From Streptomyces aurantiacus (GTDB lineage: Bacteria > Actinomycetota > Actinomycetes > Streptomycetales > Streptomycetaceae), in assembly GCF_027107535.1 (NCBI RefSeq), contig NZ_CP114283.1, positions 1,488,001 through 1,552,000 of the forward strand: DNA of 64,000 bases. Direction: 5' to 3'. Below are positions 60,883-64,000 of this stretch, piece by piece. The position numbers and the translations under genes are program-made. How positions within the stretch are numbered: the stretch's first letter is position 1; each line of letters starts with the position of its first letter. The notes under the pieces are model-generated. The model searched no databases, was not told the origin of the DNA, and saw only the letters and a list, made by a program, of their open reading frames with translations.

Positions 60883-62043
60883 CTACGAGCGGAACGGCCC
60901 CTTCACCTCGTACGTGATGCCGCCGGACGAACTGCCGCTGGTGCCGCGCTGGCTGGAGAAGTAGAGGCGGGTGCCGTCGGGGGAGAAGGCGGGGCCGGTG
61001 ATCTCGGAGCCGGACTGGCCGTCGAGGCGGAGGAACGGGGCGATCACGTCGGCGGGCGTGATCACACAGATCTCCATGGTGCCGCCGTCCTCCGCGACGA
61101 ACAGGTCGCCCGAGGAGGTCCCGGTGATGTTGTCGACGCCGGTCAGCGGAGCCGTGCCCGAGGTCACGAGCGAGTCGTCGTACGCGAGTTCGTAGGTGTT
61201 GGTGGCCAGATTGAGCTGCCAGACACGGTTGTCGCCCTTGGTGGTGAACCAGACGGTGTCGTCGGCGTAGTGGCAGCCCTCGCCGCCGTTGAACTTCTTC
61301 GAGCCGGAGACCTGGGTACGCGTCGTGGTGGGGGAGCCGTCCGGGTCGGGCACGTTCGCCCAGGTGAAGGAGCCGGAGGTGGCCGACCCGGCGACCATGA
61401 CCTGGAGGGTGCCGGTGGCGAGGCTGCCCCAGGTCGTCGGTACGAAGCGGTAGAGGCAGCCGTTCGTCTCGTCCTCCGTCAGGTAGACCACTTTGCGCAC
61501 CGGGTCTGCGGCGGCCGCCTCGTGCTTGAAGCGGCCCATGGCGTCCCGGCGCACGGCCGCGTTCACACCCCACGGGTCGGTCTCGTAGACGTATCCGAGG
61601 GACACCTCCTCGCAGGACAGCCAGGTGTTCCACGGAGTTCTGCCGCCCGCGCAGTTCTGCCGGGTGCCGGACAGGACGCGGTACGCGCCGGTGACCGTCC
61701 CCGTCGAGGAGAACTTGACCGCGCTCGCGCCGCCCGACGGGTTGATCTCCGAGTTGGACACGTAGATCCAGCCGGCTCCGTCGGCGTAACAGGCCCCGCC
61801 GTCAGGGGCGTTGTGCCAGGTGTACGAGGTGCCGGACACCGTCCGGCCCGATCTGGCGATCACCCGGCTGGTGAAACCGCTCGGCAGTCTGACACCGTTC
61901 GCGTCCGCCGGGCCGAGTGCCCCGTACGGGCCCGGGCCGGGCTGGGCGGGCGCGGCGTACGCGGCGCCGCGCCACAGGGTTCCGCCGAGGACGGCCGACG
62001 AACCGCCGAGGACGGCCGCGCGCAGGAGGGTACGACGTTCCAC
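60883..62043 (-). CDS. PhoX/DUF839-family secreted protein
   Basis: A 386-residue exported protein with a Tat-type signal (ERRTLLRAAVLGGSS..AYA). The mature part is a beta-propeller-like DUF839 domain: WNTWLSCEEV, NGCLYRFVPTTWG, GGEGCHYADDTVWFTTKGD and GDLFVAEDGG blocks, resembling PhoX-type phosphatases that bind calcium and iron. Phosphatase activity is possible but the ligand set was not verified. The GTG start follows TTGGAG; the longer frame upstream lacks a signal-compatible N-terminus. Confidence 0.82.
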   Translation of the reverse strand: MERRTLLRAAVLGGSSAVLGGTLWRGAAYAAPAQPGPGPYGALGPADANGVRLPSGFTSRVIARSGRTVSGTSYTWHNAPDGGACYADGAGWIYVSNSEINPSGGASAVKFSSTGTVTGAYRVLSGTRQNCAGGRTPWNTWLSCEEVSLGYVYETDPWGVNAAVRRDAMGRFKHEAAAADPVRKVVYLTEDETNGCLYRFVPTTWGSLATGTLQVMVAGSATSGSFTWANVPDPDGSPTTTRTQVSGSKKFNGGEGCHYADDTVWFTTKGDNRVWQLNLATNTYELAYDDSLVTSGTAPLTGVDNITGTSSGDLFVAEDGGTMEICVITPADVIAPFLRLDGQSGSEITGPAFSPDGTRLYFSSQRGTSGSSSGGITYEVKGPFRS

Positions 62044-62192
62044 TGTCGCTCCAAGGGGGTGCCGGGGACGCCCCGTCCGCCGGTCGGGGACGGGGTCGCG
62101 CACCGTCGGAGCCTAGGAGTGCGGGGTGGACGCGCCATGGACAGGCGATGACGTGTACGCGTCATGAGGATGGTGCCCCGTACGCCCGGGCG

Positions 62193-63125
62193 TCACGCCT
62201 TCAGAGCGTCGTACGTGACTCCCGTCAGCCGCTCCGACTCCTCCCAGAGCCGTTGCCCCGCCGTGTCGTTGAGTGTCCACTTCGCGCGCCACGACTTCGC
62301 GGGGGAACCGCGCCAGCCCAGGAACGAAGGGCCGGTGAAGGAGTCCGGGCGTACGCCGGGAGCGGTCGCCGCGTACAGCGTGGGGAGGGCGCCCGCCTCC
62401 GCGGACTGCGCGAAGAAGCGGTTGCCCGTCTCCATGAACCGCTGGGAGACTCGGCGGCCCTCCATCCTCGGGCCCGCGGTCTGGAGGTTGGTGGCGGCGT
62501 AACCGGGATGCGCGGCCGCCGCCACGACGTCGGAGCCGGCGGCGGCGAGCCGACGGGCCAACTCGTGCACGAACAGCAGGTTGGCCGTCTTGGATCGGCT
62601 GTATGCGGTCCAACGCCCGTACTTCTGCTCGCTGTTGAGGTCGTTGATGTCGATGTTCGCCGTCGCGTGCATGGTGCTGGACAGACTCACCGCGCGTGCG
62701 CCGGGCGTGGTGAGCAGGGTCGGCAGCAGCAGCCCGGTGAGCGCGAAGTGGCCGAGGTGGTTGACCCCGAACTGCGTCTCGAAGCCGTCCACCGTGCGGC
62801 CCTGCGGGAGCGCCATCACGCCCGCGTTGTTGACGAGCACGTCGAGTCGGTCGTGCGCGCTGCCGTACGCCGCCGCGAACTCCCGTACGGAGTCAAGGTC
62901 CCCGAGGTCCAGACGTACGAACTGCACGTCCGCGTCCGGCACTTCGTCGGTCAGGCGGTCGGCGGCCTCGGTTCCGCGGCTCTCGCTGCGGCAGGCGAGG
63001 ACGACCCGGGCGCCCCGCCGGGCCAGTTCGCGGGCGGTGACGTACCCGATCCCGCTGTTCGCCCCGGTGACGATGGCCGTGCGGCCGCTCTGCTCGGGTA
63101 TGTCGTTCGCGCTCCAGCCGGCCAT
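62193..63125 (-). CDS. Short-chain dehydrogenase/reductase
   Basis: A 310-residue classical SDR resembling retinol-dehydrogenase/WW-oxidoreductase-like bacterial enzymes. Cofactor motif TGANSGIG, NNAGVM, catalytic Ser in VSLSSTMH and YSRSK (Tyr and Lys). Arg residues after the second strand (ACRSESRG) favour NADP(H). The ATG at 63125 has GGAGGGAGCC upstream. Substrate unknown. Confidence 0.92.
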   Translation of the reverse strand: MAGWSANDIPEQSGRTAIVTGANSGIGYVTARELARRGARVVLACRSESRGTEAADRLTDEVPDADVQFVRLDLGDLDSVREFAAAYGSAHDRLDVLVNNAGVMALPQGRTVDGFETQFGVNHLGHFALTGLLLPTLLTTPGARAVSLSSTMHATANIDINDLNSEQKYGRWTAYSRSKTANLLFVHELARRLAAAGSDVVAAAAHPGYAATNLQTAGPRMEGRRVSQRFMETGNRFFAQSAEAGALPTLYAATAPGVRPDSFTGPSFLGWRGSPAKSWRAKWTLNDTAGQRLWEESERLTGVTYDALKA

Positions 63126-63182
63126 GGCTCGGCTCCCTCCACGTATGGGTGGCTCCACAGCCTAGAGGGGGCCGGCGTCACG

Positions 63183-63222
63183 GCGCCCCGCAAGGGGCGC
63201 GGGGAACTGCGCGACCAGCCAC
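63183..63222. repeat. Dispersed hairpin repeat, reverse-oriented copy
   Basis: GCGCCCC-GCAA-GGGGCGC stem followed by GGGGAACTGCGCGACCAGCC, the reverse-complement orientation of the copy at 22101. It lies just beyond the 3' end of the SulP gene and may terminate it. Confidence 0.7.
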
Positions 63223-63257
63223 AAACATCCCGCAGGTACGAACGGCCCAGGCGGCGC

Positions 63258-64000
63258 TCAGCGGGAGACGTACTCCTCCGGCCGGATCGGGTACTCCTCG
63301 GGCATGGGCCGGGTGTCGAGATAGAACCACTCGGCGGTAGGGCTCGGGCCCGGAGCCGGGACCGTGGCCGGGGGCGCGTACGGCTGCCCGGGAGGCGCGT
63401 TGCCTGCCGGGTGAGCCGGTGAGGGCACATGCTCACCAACCGCCGTGTCCGCCACGCCCGTCGGCGTACCCGCAGGCTTCGCCGGACCCGGCATCAGCAG
63501 CTCCACGCGCAGCCCGAGCCCTCGTTGCTGCGCGACGAACTCCTCGACCTGGCTGCGGCAGGCGTGGTCGAGGTGGGTCACCCCCGTCAGGTCGAGCCGG
63601 ATACGCGGCCTGCCCGCCTCGGCGGCGGCCTCCAGGGCCTCGATCAGCTGGGGCAGCCGCAGGAACGTGGCGTTGCCCGCCATGACGACCTTGGCGGTGT
63701 CCTCCTCCAGATGCTGCTTGATGACGGTCTGGGACATCCGCAGCGCGGCCAGGACGATCCCCGCGGCGAGGCCGAAGAGGACACCTTCGAGCAGCGCGGT
63801 CGCCACGATGACCAGGGTGGTGAGCGTCATCACCGCGAACTCGCCCCGGTCCTGGCGCCACATCTTCGGGAACTCCGCGGGCGCGAAGAGCTTCCAGCCG
63901 CTGTGGACGAGGACGCCCGCGAGGACGGAGATCGGGATCAGGGCCAGTACCTGGGGCAGGAGCAGCGCGAAGGCGAGCAGCCACAGGCCGTGGAGTGTGC
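63258..64000 (-). CDS. SulP-family anion transporter with STAS domain, C-terminal part
   Basis: The gene continues beyond the window; about 247 C-terminal residues are visible. The end of the membrane domain (LALIPISVLAGVLVHSGWKLF, MTLTTLVIVATALLEGVLFGL) is followed by a STAS domain (LRLPQLIEALEAA, IRLDLTGVTHLDHAC) and a long Pro/Ala-rich tail. SulP proteins carry sulfate, bicarbonate or other anions; some actinobacterial members are fused to carbonic anhydrase, which cannot be checked here. Confidence 0.9.
   Translation of the reverse strand, partial: TLHGLWLLAFALLLPQVLALIPISVLAGVLVHSGWKLFAPAEFPKMWRQDRGEFAVMTLTTLVIVATALLEGVLFGLAAGIVLAALRMSQTVIKQHLEEDTAKVVMAGNATFLRLPQLIEALEAAAEAGRPRIRLDLTGVTHLDHACRSQVEEFVAQQRGLGLRVELLMPGPAKPAGTPTGVADTAVGEHVPSPAHPAGNAPPGQPYAPPATVPAPGPSPTAEWFYLDTRPMPEEYPIRPEEYVSR

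Overview
The window is chromosomal DNA of a high-GC actinomycete, almost certainly a Streptomyces. The evidence is strong third-position G/C bias, frequent GTG starts, ATGA stop/start overlaps, and a marker set typical of the Streptomyces core: tricorn protease, phoH-ybeY-CNNM-era, leuA with a leucine leader, recO-uppS-zur-znuBCA-glyQS, dusB and a large ppdK. No phage, transposase, CRISPR array, rRNA or intact tRNA was found. The first and last genes are cut by the window edges.

Layout. 1-9.9 kb (+): tricorn protease end, HIT protein, ribonuclease Z, an adenine-deaminase-type enzyme, a PfkB kinase, then the translationally coupled phoH/ybeY/CNNM/MmcQ run and a cytidine-deaminase-like protein lacking the zinc ligands. 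9.9-15.1 kb: an apparent insert between that gene and era. It holds three secreted or anchored genes forming a WxL/DUF916-like surface locus, then a convergent amtB-glnK pair with a GlnR-like operator. 15.1-21.1 kb: era, a GH1 glycosidase, a protealysin-like M4 protease with an emfourin-type inhibitor gene, and leuA behind a 15-residue leader with four consecutive leucines and a hairpin. 21.2-26.5 kb: a TerB-domain protein, then an MMPL exporter with a NarL-type two-component system. 26.6-33.3 kb (-): a five-gene peptide-type ABC transporter operon with a fused permease-ATPase and a terminal DapA-family lyase. 33.6-38.1 kb: small accessory genes (phosphatase-like, secreted glycosidase-like, DUF3592-like, DUF1266, small hypotheticals).

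38.2-44.9 kb: recO, uppS, the znuA-znuC-znuB-zur operon with a Zur box, and glyQS. 45-50.7 kb: a DUF4394 secreted protein, a small zinc-finger protein and two DHA2-type MFS exporters around an MmyB-like regulator. 50.8-57 kb: dusB, two coupled alpha-glycan hydrolases and a divergent ROK regulator. 57.3-64 kb: ppdK, a sortase-anchored excalibur protein, a PhoX/DUF839 protein, an SDR and the C-terminal part of a SulP transporter.

Shared themes are metal and nitrogen control (Zur, GlnR-type site, PII), cell-surface proteins, and gene ends marked by GC-rich hairpins. Several of these hairpins belong to one dispersed repeat family (core near GGTCGCGCAGTTCCCCGCG). The most unusual content is the WxL-like locus with a shared palindromic operator, followed by the small gene at 34.3 kb that appears to carry two compensating frameshifts and by two large perfect or near-perfect palindromes at 45.0 and 46.2 kb. 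All functional calls are from reading the sequence; no searches were run.
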